In this document: piece after piece, positions 1-13,080 of the stretch
How positions within the stretch are numbered: position 1 is the first letter of the stretch
How the letters are laid out: every line of letters starts with the position of its first letter
Origin: Margaritifera margaritifera
Taxonomy: Eukaryota > Mollusca > Bivalvia > Unionida > Margaritiferidae
Length of the DNA stretch: 64,000 nt
Direction: 5' to 3'
Assembly (NCBI GenBank): GCA_029931535.1
Contig: JAQPZY010001628.1
Span: 798,001 to 862,000, forward strand
Notes under the pieces: model-generated
Seen by the model: the letters and a program-made list of their open reading frames with translations, nothing else
What the model was told of the DNA's origin: nothing
Databases searched by the model: none
Position numbers and translations under genes: made by a program

Positions 1-766
<766 letters not shown>

Positions 767-2990
767 CCCACTAACAAGCAACAAACTACAAATAGGACTA
801 CAGTCAAAAGAACACCCTGCTTCATACCACTTGCATCTTTATTTTCCCTATGAATTGGATCTTGTTCAGAGGGTCAGACAAGGCTTTTACATTAGCTATT
901 ATATGAACAATTCATTACGCACTACATTTTTAATCAACAAAAAGTTGTACCTCTCATTTATCAATTTTATTGCTACATGTTGATGAAAAGAATTTTACTT
1001 TTATTAGCTTGAAACCATTTTAAGTTCCATCATGTTCAGCCTGTGTTTTTTTTATTATGTTGATGTAGAGTTCCAACTGCTTTTTAAGGACAGCACAAAT
1101 TATTTTTGTTCAAATCATCTGTATAAGTTATAGCTTCATTTCACACTGTTTTATGCTAGTTGTTTATATGTCTTTATGTTCATTAGAGGAAACACCATGT
1201 TCATTGTCATGCAGTTTTTGTTGACCCCACATTAGTGGAAAGGTGAAACATATTGGTCACTTCATCAGCAGCATCATCAAGGTCAACATTTTAGTTAAGG
1301 TTTTGGTTAAAGTTTTTCTTTTAGGCATGGGATGTACATGCAGACCATAGTCTTCCTAAATTGAAGACGAAACTAAAAATCAAGATCTCAAGTTGGAGGA
1401 GGAAAATTATACTTTACGCTGATCTGGAACAGAAAATGTTATTCCCCTGTCATCAGGAAATTTTCTTCTAATGCACATAAGCATGAGATCATGGGAAATG
1501 TAAATGTATTAGATCAATATGTCAAGTCAATGAATCACAACTGTAAGGTTTGTGCAGAGTATCTTTAAAAATGTTATTTCTAGAACCAGAAGAAAATATA
1601 GTCCATGATCTAGAGGATATAATTTGAGAAATGTGTTAAAAACAAAAACAAAAAGAATTATAAGTAGGTAGCCAGTGACATTTTCTCAGTAAGTGTTAGA
1701 AAAGAATTGGTGATGAAGCTCTGATGGAAGATCTCTGGATACACTTCAGGTGTAAATCATTTGAAATTCAGACAAGAAAATATAGCTTGTTTGGTTGGTA
1801 TAGACTGTTTCAGATGATTCACTTAGCAGTTTTGAAATTTTCAAGATGTGTGTATTGTGAATGTCAATTTATTACTCCCTTTGTAATGTCAAATTCTCAT
1901 CAAAAAGTTCATTGATTTCTGATCAGAATAAACTATATACATGAATGGAAGAATAAAACTGGGACCTTGGATTTTGTATTTTATATATCATAAGACTTCT
2001 AAAAAAAATCTTTTTTTAATGTAAATAAGGAATTATATACTTATTTTTATTGTATATCAGTAATAATTGTTATGTCTATCATACTGGCATCATTAAATAT
2101 TTACTCACTCCACTGGTTTGTATGTTGTCTTCATATGAAAAGCACTTGCATGGTTGATACTTTAGTTACCCATGTATATATGCACCTAATTGTGAACAGC
2201 ATAGACCCTGATTTGTCTTTGCATAATGCATTGGGAGATCATGGTCAATTTGGTTCACTTGACATTATAAGTAAAACAAGACGCATCAATCCTGATCTGT
2301 TCTAGCAGCAAGTGGCAACACAGATCTCAAATGGGCAAGTACAATGCAAGAGCAAAGGCAGCAATTTGTTCAGTAGTTGATTCTCCTTGATTGATTCACA
2401 CTCGAATTGCATTCTTCATGCTTACTCCATTTTGGTGTGAAAATGTTGATGTTTTCAATGTTTGAATGCCTATTTGCACCTTTTAGCATTGGCATGAGTA
2501 GCACATTTTGAGTGTGGTTTGTGTTGATATGAACTCTTAAAATTTCTCCTCTGACTAGATAATAGATTGACATTTTGAATTCTACCTTAATTTCCTGTGT
2601 CTTTATTGTGCTGAAAGTAAAGACAAATGGAACCCTGAATTCTCCTATTCTTTAGGTAATTACATCTTTGTTATAACAAAAGGTCAAATCTTTGATTTAT
2701 TAGCCCTACAAACACTACCAATTCGTACAGTAGGTTTTTGATTTGGGGTCAGTTTACTGCATACCAGTTTTGTAGACTTGTCATACCATTTTTAAAGATG
2801 ATTTGAATTGTTTTTACTGAGTTGATGTTTGCAACATGTCTGCATTGTCTCAGTAAACAGTAGATCATACTTGTACTGCCATGTAACATTTGTTAAGTTT
2901 ATTAAGCCCCTTGCATCATTACAAGACTAAATCCATGAATGCTTGGGACAAACCTTTCAGACCTTTGTGATCTAATCTGACTGGTGATAC
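767..2990. other. 3' flank, no recognised feature
   Basis: Likely 3' UTR and intergenic DNA. It is AT-rich and low in complexity in places. The short frames within it have no recognisable protein features on either strand. Confidence 0.5.
1926..1931 (+). other. Candidate polyadenylation signal AATAAA
   Basis: AATAAA occurs here and again at about 1951, roughly 1.2 kb after the stop codon of copy 1. The hexamer is common in AT-rich DNA, so this is only a candidate 3' end. Confidence 0.25.
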
Positions 2991-2994
2991 CCCC

Positions 2995-3135
2995 ACCCAT
3001 GTACCCAGTGGAAGAGGACTTAGCAGGGGTGGATCCAGGAATATCAGTGGGGGGTGGGACATAAACAAGTAGGCGGCAAGGGGTCTTGTGGGGGCCATGG
3101 AGGCAAAGCCCCCGGAAGTAATTTTTAGGGATGGA
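2995..3135 (+). repeat. Dispersed G-rich repeat, copy 1
   Basis: The segment GGATCCAGGAATAT, then a G-rich stretch, then GGCAAAGCCCCCGGAAGT recurs at about 26770-26912 as CAGATCCAGGAATATAA, a long G run, and GGCGAAGCCCCCTGAAGT. Both copies are on the plus strand and about 140 bp long. A short interspersed element family is the simplest reading; I do not know its class. Confidence 0.6.
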
Positions 3136-3137
3136 TG

Positions 3138-3155
3138 CACACACACACACACACA
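3138..3155. repeat. (CA)n microsatellite
   Basis: Nine uninterrupted CA dinucleotides, directly after the dispersed G-rich repeat. Confidence 0.9.
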
Positions 3156-4830
3156 TGGATCTGGCCCTGGACTGCTGTCCAACAACCTTACCAATGCGCT
3201 TTGGAGACATTTTATGTACTTTGCACACAAATATCCAGCATCTTAGTCTGCCTACCTCTTTCTGTCTCCAGAATGCTGACAGTTATGTTTAATATCTTTT
3301 TGCACAGAGATTCAGCAGTGAGTTTTGGATTGAAAGGTTGAATACCAGCTGCAGTAACCTATATTTCAGACCAGCAGATCATACTGCTACATAGGGCAGT
3401 TATTTTCTGATTGTTAGAAATGAGCTTCTAAATTAAAGTTGTTTGTATTATAAGGTATTTGCAATCTCACCAACATCATGAGCATGTGGAATACTTCTGA
3501 ATTTTTGGCAGTGGATTATGTGTCAGTCAGTCACAACAACTATTCGATTTGACGGAAGAAATAAGAGCTTCTCAGACAAGTAAACCAGTCTAAATAAATA
3601 CCTACCTCATAATTGTCTTTGGTGTGCTACATCGTTTTCTTTAAACATTTCTGAAAGTAAAATTACAAGCAAAAATTTGCTTTGAATCGGACGCCACCAT
3701 CTTGAAAAACACATTGTATTCAAGATGTTTTTGCCTGTAATTTCACAATATGCATTGTTTTGTGAAAATGATTTAGTACACCAAAGACTCTAATGTACAG
3801 GTATTTATCTTGGCAGGTTTTGTTGTCTGAGTGGTTCTTATTTTTTAAACACTTTGGCCAGTTGTTCAGTAAGCTTAAAAGTAGCCTGTGGTAGATATTC
3901 AAAGTGCCTTTTCTATTTTGTTACATAATTTACTGTTTTCTTCCATGGTTTTTACATTTTATAGTTCCCATAGGGGTGATTTCTAAAAGGACAGGTGTGT
4001 TGGACAACTAATAGGAGGATCGGACTTGCAGAACCATTTAAACTTCCCACTGGACCTTTTAAACATTGACCATACTAGGGAATTGTACTGATATTTATCA
4101 TCAGTTCTGATTATCTTACACACTTTTGTCATGTCATTTATATGGAGAAGTTAATATCTTTGTCACAGAATATTTTGTTCCCCAGTACCCGTTTTCTGCA
4201 TCATTTACATTTCAGATGTTTAACAGGTTTTTCTTGTGCTTTGAAACTTGTTCTTTGGTAGCTTACTGTGTACATGTACCTTAAACATAGAACAGTAGTA
4301 TTGTCATTTTTATCAGTGAGCATGAAGGTGAGCTTATGGTATTGTCATGCACCTGTCATACTACCGTCTATTTATCAATAACTTGGCAAACTCCACAAGG
4401 CAAATTTTGATCACACTTGGTAGGAGTATTTCTTTGTACATGCTCAAACTGACCTCCTGCAAAATGGAAAATGCTCTGCCAATAAGTTAGCGTGGCTATT
4501 TCTTCAATACTGTCTTTTTTTTTCTTTCTCTGTATAAAAGGGATTATGGTAATTGACAGAGGACTTTAAAATATGTAGCAAAAATTTTATGAAAAAAATT
4601 GGACAAGTGATGTTGGAGTTAAAAAGATTTTAACTTGTATATATAATATAGTAAAAGTCCTATATTTTTTACCCATGGCCAACTGGGCTCCTGACTGATT
4701 GACCAATCCAGCAGATGGAGAAAATTGTGCGATCAGGTAAACATTCACACCAAGTTGGATAATCAGATTGGTTAGCTTGCCATTTGAAAGTCTCTGGACT
4801 GGTATGAAATACTTCATTGACAACTGCTAC
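3156..4830. other. No recognised feature
   Basis: AT-rich sequence with many stop codons in every frame. I see no repeat, RNA gene or coding signature. Confidence 0.5.
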
Positions 4831-4847
4831 GCTATGCCAGGGTTTGC

Positions 4848-4955
4848 ATGGTACCTTGAAAAGTACTTGAATTTCGATTCATCCTTGAAAAGTACTTGAA
4901 AATCATTTTTACCTTGAAAAGTACTTTAAAACAAGGCTCGGTCCTTGAAAAATAT
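4848..4955 (+). repeat. CTTGAAAAGTACTT short repeats
   Basis: Four near copies of CCTTGAAAAGTACTTGAA occur within about 100 bp, at roughly 4853, 4881, 4911 and 4940 (the last degraded). Each core contains the palindrome AAGTACTT. Confidence 0.6.
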
Positions 4956-5289
4956 AAAATTAATCGACAAACGAATGTACGAAAGTTTCTTTTTATACCA
5001 TTATGTCATGTAATCGAAATAAAACTGTTTGCTATTGGGTGGATTACAACACGTGACCAATCAGATATTTATAATTGCGCGCGGACCTGATGGAGAGCAT
5101 TAAAAAGTGTGCGAATCTTTTCTTTATTCAATAGTAAAATGCGTTATTGTGTTTGTTAATCTAAATTAATACCTTAATACGTATATATATATTGATTTTG
5201 TTATATTTGGTCCAAAAATCAATCCTAGAGATAAATTGTCCAGGTGGTCACTCCTTCTAACAATATAGCTTCTATAGCAACCAGGTAAA

Positions 5290-5590
5290 GAGCTACATGT
5301 GGTTCCACTTCTTCTCCAAAGCAACTCTGCTATTTTCATAAAACTTGGTTGGAATGATACTTGGGATATGCTCAGCCAATGCGGTGTTTTTTAGCTGTAA
5401 GGCCAAGTGAGCTTTTGACATGTCCCTGCATCCATAATGCTTGTCTGTTGTATGTCTGACAAGAATTGATATTTTTAAATTATCAAAAACCACTGGACCG
5501 GTTTTGACCAAATCTGGCACAGAGCATCCTGGCATGAAGAGGTTTCAAATTCTTTACAAACGATGATCTGCCATCAAATATGTAGTTGCC
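5290..5590 (+). repeat. Dispersed repeat family A, single copy
   Basis: The sequence contains GAGCATCCTGGCATGAAG, then a CAAATTCTTTACAAACGATG block and CCATCAAATATG. The same order recurs at 9955-10200 and as tandem units at 21220-21775 and 23690-24530. It is non-coding. Confidence 0.65.
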
Positions 5591-5599
5591 AATTTGCCT

Positions 5600-6410
5600 A
5601 TTAAAGCAAGGAAGTAGCCTATGATGAGGACTGTTGAGAATCACATCTCTGGAGTTATGTTAAGTCTCCCCCTGAAAGAAAGATTTTAAACGAATGTAAG
5701 AGAAATTTTGTTAGATTACAGGATTCATAAATTTCAATAAAAGATGCTGTGTAAATTAGTAAAATAATACACCTTAGGGATTAAATTAAATAATCTGTAA
5801 TTTGAAACTGAAGACAAATATATAATGAAAATATGACAAGTAGCGCTCTTAAGTTGTGAAATAAATCTGGATAAGATTAGCTTCGAAAACAATGAAGTAT
5901 ATGTAATCTCGGGAACGAATTTGCGGTGTTGTGTACGCAAGACAACAAAACAAAACACCTTACTGTCGTTGCCCAGCAAAAACTAAACAAACCTACCAAT
6001 TTAAGAGCAGTCATACATAAGCTGCTACTATTGTATTGCTTTCCTTTTCTGAGACGCTAAGTTCCCAAACCAAGCTAATTTTCCCAGTCTGATTCCTTAG
6101 TCATAGCCAACATACGGAATATCTTCCTCTTTTTCCTTGAGGTGTTCGTACAAGTTCACGTTAGGACCCTTCAACGAATGTAACCTTTGTTGCTGTTGTT
6201 AAACGTATTTAAGGTCAGTCATTGCCCTTTTGTATTGATTGGGTTATTTTCTCCCCAGTCCTTGCATTATTTACGTATTTTCTTGCAATTTTGAAGGGTG
6301 TTTGCGCCATGCTCAGTGAAGCGGTATTTCTGTTGATTGTTCCTCTTTTTAGTACAAGTGTCAGGGTAAGTATCGTATATCCTTTCTTAGTTTCCGGTTG
6401 TTTTGTTTTG
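5600..6410. other. No recognised feature
   Basis: Unique-looking AT-rich sequence to the left of the GC-richer DIRS fossil. I looked here for a left terminal repeat matching the one at 9066-9113 and found none. Confidence 0.4.
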
Positions 6411-7038
6411 TATTTTATTATCTTGCACGCACGGACGAATATCCGATTTGTTGCCTTTGATCAGATGATGTGTGGGACTTGGCGGCAGGTTGCCTCCCCT
6501 TATTGGGGGAAGAAGGAAGGACCCTCTTTGTCTTAATCTCAGGATGACCCCACACTAGCTCAATGAGAGCGAGTCTCCTTCGCGACAGGGATGAACGGCG
6601 CACTCTCAAGGTAAGTAAAGTGTAAAGTACCTATGACCGATATTAGCCTGTCGCGCTTTCCCGACAGGGAAAAGCATCGATCTCGTTTGGATAGATCATA
6701 GGCGAGTTCGTCTGTGATCTTCGTCGCCGAACTGGGCACCGGGCAGTTACTGGTCACCGGGCTTCGAGTACCGGTCACTGATCACAGCAACGCTCTTCGA
6801 GCACCCCTTTTCTGTGATACCTTCCAATCCCTCTGGGAATAGGGAGTCGGGCTTTGCTTGCCTGTCTAGGGAAGAGGATTGGATCGGTTATCTCCCCCTC
6901 CCCACCCACCCATTATGTTTCCCTTTAATTCCTATGGAATGTGGGGGCACCCGCTACCCGGTAGTGAGTCGTCTTTCCCGTCCATACCATCATGGATGTC
7001 TGTGCCTTGGTTTCAAGGTACGGGGGGCATAACAGGCC

Positions 7039-7702
7039 GTGGATCTACTTCGTTACCTCAGCCAGCAAAAAGAGACAACTCATCACTCTCCTCCGAGGCT
7101 GCCAAGAAAAATTGAGCGATCTCATTCGCCTTGGAGGACAACTAGTAGGGTTCGTTCCGTTACCCTCCGGTTACGAGACGACACAAATATCCATTCGACA
7201 TCGCCCTTTTTAGTGAGGAATACCGAAAAGGACGGTCTTAACTCGCCTCGGGAGCGGGCTTGGGACGACAATGTCCTTTTCATCCTAGCGGACTCCAGTG
7301 ACTTCCCAGAGCAACCCGCTGCGGCGGATCATTCCTTTCCATTAGGGTCCTCTGCCCCTTCCCACCCCGTCGGGTTAGATGTCAGAGGAGGAGCAAACCT
7401 GGACCTTTGATAAAGCGCTGAACGAAGTTTACCATCTTCTTCCCCCAGACCTGTGTCCAAAACCTTCTGGGCCCAATGACACTGGGATTCTGTCCAGCCT
7501 GGAGAGACTTTATGAAACCCACTCACGTCCAGACATGCGCTGTCTATGTCGATGGCGCTCTCTGCGGAGATTATTCGCCTCAGTAGCATACCAGGATTTG
7601 ATGAACCAGCAACATCTGTCGCAGGCCGCGGCTCCGGGCCAATTGAAAGCGGCCGAGAAGCGCGGCCACCCTGATCGTCCTATGGGACCTCAGTTTTTCT
7701 AG
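7039..7702 (+). pseudogene. DIRS gag remnant (fossil 3)
   Basis: An arginine- and serine-rich stretch in one frame is followed, after a frame change near 7379, by an acidic leader and the motif WTFDKALNEVYHLLPP at about 7403-7450. The equivalent gag motifs in the other two DIRS fossils are WSFDEGVNKVYCLLS (about 44.1 kb) and FSFKVAVEEIYRIFPP (about 56.8 kb). In DIRS elements this protein is the structural nucleic-acid-binding product. The frame breaks and early stop make it a pseudogene. Confidence 0.65.
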
Positions 7703-8089
7703 AAGGTTCAGCTTCAGCAGACTCAAAAGCAGGCCTAATTAAAAAAAACTCCACCGCCCGTCTTTTGCTAGATGAGGCGGTCGTAGACGCCAGGGGAGAA
7801 AGTCTTCGGCTCCTCCCATTTCACTAAGGGAGGAGGTAATCGACCCTAGAGAGTTGCGCCGTCTCGACAGCCCTCTCCTATTTCAACGTCCTAATGGGTG
7901 CATGACGACGTTTTCTCTGAGGCTTGTTAGGGCATCACGGAAAATATGTTTGTCAGTTCTACTTTAAGGGATGGTTACCGGCTTCGTTTCCGGGAACATA
8001 CTCCTCTCTCATGGATCCCCATTCTGTTTCACCAGACTAAACTGTTTCAGTGAAGTGATGAGCTACACACCCTTCTACGGAAGTACGCA

Positions 8090-8890
8090 GTCAAGAGAGT
8101 AGAGAACGACCAACTCCAGGATCTTTTTGATGTCGAAAAAGATGGAAAGTTTCGACCCATAATCGATCTTTCCGCCTTCAACAAATTTATGGAGACTTCA
8201 ACCTCAATCGGGAATGCCGTAAGGCCCTACGACTGGGCAGTCTCGATAGATCTCCACACTGCGTAACTTCACATCCCTCTCTTCCCGCCACACAGAAAAA
8301 TACTTCTGGTTTTGTCTTGGCCGGGGGGTATTTAAAATCCCAGTTTCCCGCTCGGTCTCGCCTCCGCCCCTAGAACCTGTACCACGAGTGATAGGGTTAA
8401 TAGCGGCGCACTCAAGGTCTTCATGGGTTCCTATCCTCCAGTATTTCGACGACTGGTTGATGCACAGTGTCAGATATTCTCTTCTAAAGAACCTATTGCC
8501 TTGTGTTGGTCGACGGTGACTCGTCTCAGTCTAATCCATAACCTAGAGAAGTCGGATCTCGTCCCTTCTCAGGACCTTATGTATGTGGGAATACATTTCC
8601 TCACCAATCAAGGAAGGATTCGTGTTCCACCAGACAGGATCGCGCAGATTCTTGCACTCATAGCCAGTCTTATGAGCAAGACTACATTGTCGGCCCATCT
8701 TATCTCTCTTATATGGGGACTTTGAACGCGGCTACGGAATTAGTTCCCCTAGGGAGACCACCTACGCCCCTTCCAGTTCATGCTCCTAGGGAATTGGAGA
8801 CCGCACAGGGACCTGTTATCAGCTGTGATCTCCCTGGGGACCGAATTTCGACACCACCAGAGATAATGGCTCTTCGCCGAGAAGCCTTCC
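8090..8890 (+). pseudogene. DIRS reverse transcriptase remnant (fossil 3)
   Basis: Conserved RT pieces appear in the expected order across shifting frames. KFRPIIDLSAFNKF lies at about 8149-8190 (family form RPVIDLSxLN). WAVSIDL follows at about 8236, and the catalytic box YFDDWL at 8442-8459. IHNLEKSDLVPSQDLMYVG spans about 8536-8592, then comes the thumb-like segment ending VPPDRIAQILAL. The catalytic FDD aspartates are intact but stop codons interrupt several blocks. After about 8740 the connection segment (GRLHLRPFQ, WRPHRD) continues in another frame. It is inactive but clearly DIRS-like RT. Confidence 0.75.
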
Positions 8891-9065
8891 TTTAGAGAGT
8901 AACCCGCCGGTCCCAAGCGCGGATAAAAGAGGCGGGTTGGGCTTCAGAGACCGGTGTCTTGCTCATTAATGCCTAGATGGAACCTTTCATGTGTTCTTTG
9001 AGCACTGGAGAAGGGAATATTAGCTTGCACTGGGGGCTTAGCGTCCCGAAAAAGGAAAGCAATGC

Positions 9066-9113
9066 AATAGTAGTAGGTAACTATTACATAATTAACTTAG
9101 TTCCCCACTCCCG
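9066..9113 (-). repeat. Right terminal repeat of DIRS fossil 3
   Basis: Read on the minus strand this is TTAATTATGTAATAGTTACC followed by TACTACTATTGCAT. It aligns with TTTTAATGATGTAATACTTACC followed by TGTTGGCATTGCAT at 41072-41108. It marks the right end of the element. Confidence 0.65.
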
Positions 9114-9118
9114 AAAAG

Positions 9119-9737
9119 AAAAAATTCAATAACATGGCATTGCCGTATTAAAATGTCTGAACTATTTGTTGTTTTATGTTAATACGTGTATATACATTAT
9201 TTTATGGCATTTCATATTTTATGAACCATTATTCATAAATTATTTAAAATTTATATATTATACGTAGCTTTTTTTATATAAAAAAACGAACCCCCTAAGA
9301 CAATAATCCAATATGCTTTTCTCCTGAAACACTTCAATATCCGGATTCTCCAATTATCCACACACCAACCCTGAAAATTTCCCGTGCATTAAAAATTTTT
9401 TAAAAATAGTATAATGCATAACACTCGCATAGACACTTGCTATTTCTCCCAATATTTTTCAGTGCCTATTGGACATAGATAATGGCTGCCTTTGCGTTCT
9501 GTTTGCTAATCGTGGTCGCTTAAAATTTACAGTATATCAAACGTAAACTATTTAGTAGTTATATAGAGAGTGCATATCCAACTATTGTTTAACTGTGTGT
9601 TGTTAAGTAATACTGATAAGGTCTTTTCTCAAGGGAATAAATTTAGGTCATGCAACCATGGTTCACTTTCGGTAAATGGAGGGGGGAAAATGAGTGAAAC
9701 GGTGAGAGAAAAAAATCGTGTTCCGACAAACCAACCC

Positions 9738-9743
<6 letters not shown>
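9119..9743. other. AT-rich flank, no recognised feature
   Basis: Very AT-rich sequence right of DIRS fossil 3. No gene or repeat was identified. Confidence 0.5.

Positions 9744-9775
<32 letters not shown>
9744..9775. repeat. (TG)n microsatellite
   Basis: Fifteen to sixteen uninterrupted TG units. The frames running through it encode only Val-Cys or Thr-His repeats. Confidence 0.95.
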
Positions 9776-9776
<1 letters not shown>

Positions 9777-9915
9777 CAAACTGGAAACATGTATATTATA
9801 TTTTTTTAGACCAAATAGACAATGTGGCAACCAAGTGCTCCAAACTTTTCTTTTCACTCCATAGTTTCAATACATGAATGAATTTGCTTTCACACACTTG
9901 TATATGTCAGTTGTC

Positions 9916-9952
9916 GGTGAGCGATATCAGATTCACTTTGGCCTCTTATTTC
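9916..9952 (+). repeat. Shared hairpin motif GGTGAGCGATATCAG, copy 1
   Basis: GGTGAGCGATATCAG is followed by ATTCACTTTGGCCTCTTATT. It is the first of five occurrences in the window of a roughly 36-bp motif that flanks different tandem-repeat blocks. Family A sequence begins directly to its right. Confidence 0.7.
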
Positions 9953-9954
9953 TT

Positions 9955-10200
9955 TTTTTTAGCTCATCTGGTAGTAAAGGCAAGTGAGTTTATTTTATGG
10001 CCCTGCATTCGGCGTGCGTCACCGTTAAAGCCTTTCAAATTTATACAAATGATGCCGATCCACCATCAAATACAACTACCGTTACTTAAATATATAAAAA
10101 ATTTAAGTAACTTTATCTCGAAAACCACTAACAGAATTTGGCCTTCTTTTGACAAAAAGCATTCTGACATAAAGGCATTTTACTATTGGACCAATGAAGC
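9955..10200 (+). repeat. Dispersed repeat family A, single copy
   Basis: Contains GCCTTTCAAATTTATACAAA, TGATGCCGATCCACCATCAA and a trailing CGAAAACCACTAACAGAATT block, matching the family A units at 21.2-24.5 kb. The reading frame across it is not a gene. Confidence 0.7.
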
Positions 10201-10238
10201 TGATGCGCCATGAAATGCGGATGAATCTATGGGCATCC

Positions 10239-11169
10239 GTCACCACCAAAATTACATTAATCAAACGACGTAGTATGAAATGAAATGATTTAACCCAACA
10301 AATGAAATGATGAATTCAGATTCCAAATGACGTTGTATTATATGAAATTATTTAAAGAACAAAACGGAATGATGAATTCAGATTCCAAATGACGTGGAAT
10401 TAAATTAAATAATTTTATCCAACAAATGAAATGATGAATTCAGATTACAAATGACGTGGTATTAAATGAAATGATATAAAATGAAATGATTTAACCCAAC
10501 AAATGTAATGGATGAATTCAGATTCCAAATGACGTGGAATTAAATGAAATGCTTTGAAGAACAAAACGGAATGATGAATTAAGATTGCAGATGACGTGGT
10601 ATTAAATTAAATGTATGGAAAGTAAACAGTTTAGCAAAGTCTGGCTGGGAACAGCAATACAATTTAAGGTCAGACTGTAAATCATTTAGCGAAAAACCAA
10701 ATATACACAGGGTGGCGCTGTTATCCATGACATATGGTGTCAGCACGCCCAAACTTGTAATCTACAGCCGCGTTTACAGCATTCGGCTGAGATTTTTTCA
10801 GACAGCCAAGATACGTGTAATTATCGATACCAATACCATTTAATTTAATACCACGTCATCTGGAATCTAAATTCATCATTCCGTTGTGTTCTTCAAATCA
10901 TGTCATTTAATACCAAGTAATTTGGAATCTGAATGCATCATTTCATTTGTTGGGTTAAATTATTTAATTTCACATCATTTCATTTCATTCTACGTCATTT
11001 CATTTAACACCACGTCATTTAGAATCTGAATTTCGTCATTCCGTCTTATTCCTCAAATCATTTCACTTAATGCAACATTTTTTGGAATCTGAATTCATCA
11101 TTTCATTTGTTGGGTTAAATCATTTCATTGGATACTACGTAATTTGATTAATGTAATTTTGGCGGTGAC
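10239..11169. mobile_element. Foldback-type element with subrepeated inverted arms
   Basis: The left arm starts GTCACCACCAAAATTACATT and the right arm ends with its near-exact reverse complement. Matching continues for about 85 bp at each tip (10239-10324 and 11083-11169). Inward, both arms carry several degenerate copies of a roughly 60-bp unit with GATGAATTCAGATTCC and AAATGACGTGG. About 200 bp of unrelated loop sits at 10625-10830. No transposase is present and I saw no clear target-site duplication. It is a non-autonomous foldback element by structure. Confidence 0.8.
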
Positions 11170-11611
<442 letters not shown>

Positions 11612-12118
11612 AAGTTGAAACTATTAAGTTTCAACAAAGAATGCATCTGTTCGGCAATCCAATAGTCTTTTTAATATCTATCTAACTTTAGTGTAATATG
11701 GGGCCAGGTGACATCAGGTCCTATTGTTTTTATACTGCAATTTTGTTGGGTCCTTTTTTTTTCTTTCTTTCTTTTTTAAACAAAAATAGTACTCCGTTTG
11801 TGTATATACCTAGTATGTACAGGAACATATCAATCTGGGATTGGCAGGAAATAGTTTTGTTCCTGCATGCTGATTGGTCAGTCAAACTGACCAAAGTAAG
11901 ATGCATGTAAAGTGGTAAATGTTGTTTCATGCTACCTGTCATTGTTTCACCTCTAACTGGTAGTCTCTCTGATTTGTGGTTTGTTTTTAGGGGATTTTTC
12001 TTTGCGCGATCTCAAACTACGGCTACATTTTAATGTGGATATATTATTGATTGGACAATACTACCTATGTGCTTTAATCTTTGCTTGACACCGTATGCCT
12101 TTCATTTATGTCACGGAA

Positions 12119-12121
<3 letters not shown>

Positions 12122-12177
<56 letters not shown>
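12122..12177. repeat. (CT)n microsatellite
   Basis: Twenty-eight uninterrupted CT units. Confidence 0.95.
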
Positions 12178-12180
<3 letters not shown>

Positions 12181-12501
12181 GACTTGTGTAAATTACATCA
12201 GCGTATGGTCAGCTTTCGTAATATAATAACTCGGCACAACATGGAGAAAATTATCAGTCCATGGATCACAACTGTAATTGGTTGTTTTTAACAGCACTTT
12301 TAGCGCTTTATTTCGCTATATCACGCCGAAGAAATGGAAGTTAAGTGCATTTCCCAAAGAGTATCATTTTCTGATACTTAAAATTCAGTTCTTTGACAAC
12401 CAAAATTAGTTTGCTTATTGATAAAATAATCAATTATATTTTGAAGAACACTTGATACGTGAAACGTGAAAACATACTTCTAGTAAACTTACATTGAGGA
12501 G

Positions 12502-12773
12502 CAGGCCTGCCGACAGAAATTCCGGGCCTCTGGGCTGAGCAGTCATGGGCCCAAAAACTAGTTTAATTTTTTGTATATAAAAACTTGTGTACAGTTTCGC
12601 ATATAGAACCTGTGGTTATCTACCATAACTTAGACTATTGCAAGGAACAAACTTTAATATTTACTGCAAAAATTAATTAATTTTTTATAACTGAGTTGAT
12701 GGCGGGCCCCTAGAAATCGCCAGACCCCAGGGCAATTGACCCTGTCCCCCCTTCCCCTATCTCGGCGGGCCTG
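12502..12773. mobile_element. hAT-type non-autonomous element (MITE) with 8-bp duplication
   Basis: The 272-bp element is flanked on both sides by TTGAGGAG (12494-12501 and 12774-12781), a perfect 8-bp direct repeat. The ends are CAGGCCTGCCGA and, on the other strand, CAGGCCCGCCGA, a 12-bp terminal inverted repeat with one mismatch. An 8-bp duplication with CAG-starting inverted repeats is the hallmark of hAT superfamily DNA transposons. There is no transposase frame, so it depended on an element elsewhere. Confidence 0.85.
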
Positions 12774-12781
12774 TTGAGGAG

Positions 12782-13080
12782 ATGAGTATTCTCGGTAGCT
12801 CAGGCTAGCATTCATGTGTATCACACGTGTGAAAGTTTACAGATCACCAACAAGGAACATAATCAGACCAACAAATTGTGGTAGTCTACTTTGAAACTCG
12901 CTCGTAGTGTTAGTATTAATAAGTTTTGGGGCGAAAGCTACTTATGCAGGTAATTTTTGTTACTAGCAGGCTTCCTTTTACATAAGTGACCTTTTGACTT
13001 TTGACTCCATCCCTGAGACAAAATCCAATATCCAGACCTTTGTTGTCATCTACTCATTCTCGTAAAACATTATACCAAGT
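12782..13080. other. No recognised feature
   Basis: Ordinary AT-rich sequence between the MITE and the 25-bp minisatellite. Confidence 0.5.

Larger units (their letters stand above)
6420..9118 (+). mobile_element. DIRS-type retrotransposon fossil 3 (gag and RT remnants)
   Basis: This GC-richer block carries, in order, a 5' leader (about 6420-7035), gag (7039-7702) and reverse transcriptase (8090-8890). A terminal repeat near 9066-9113 follows, matching in inverted orientation the terminal repeats of the DIRS fossil at 41-46 kb. RNase H is nearly absent and the tyrosine recombinase is missing, so the element is internally deleted. Multiple frameshifts and stops show it is dead. The left boundary is set only by composition and is approximate; no left inverted repeat is visible, so 5' truncation is likely. 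Confidence 0.75.

Noticed and set aside
2902..3230. Overlapping minus frames of 103 and 108 residues near 3 kb
   Set aside because: They run through the (CA)n tract and a dispersed G-rich repeat. Two frames are open equally, as expected of composition rather than coding.
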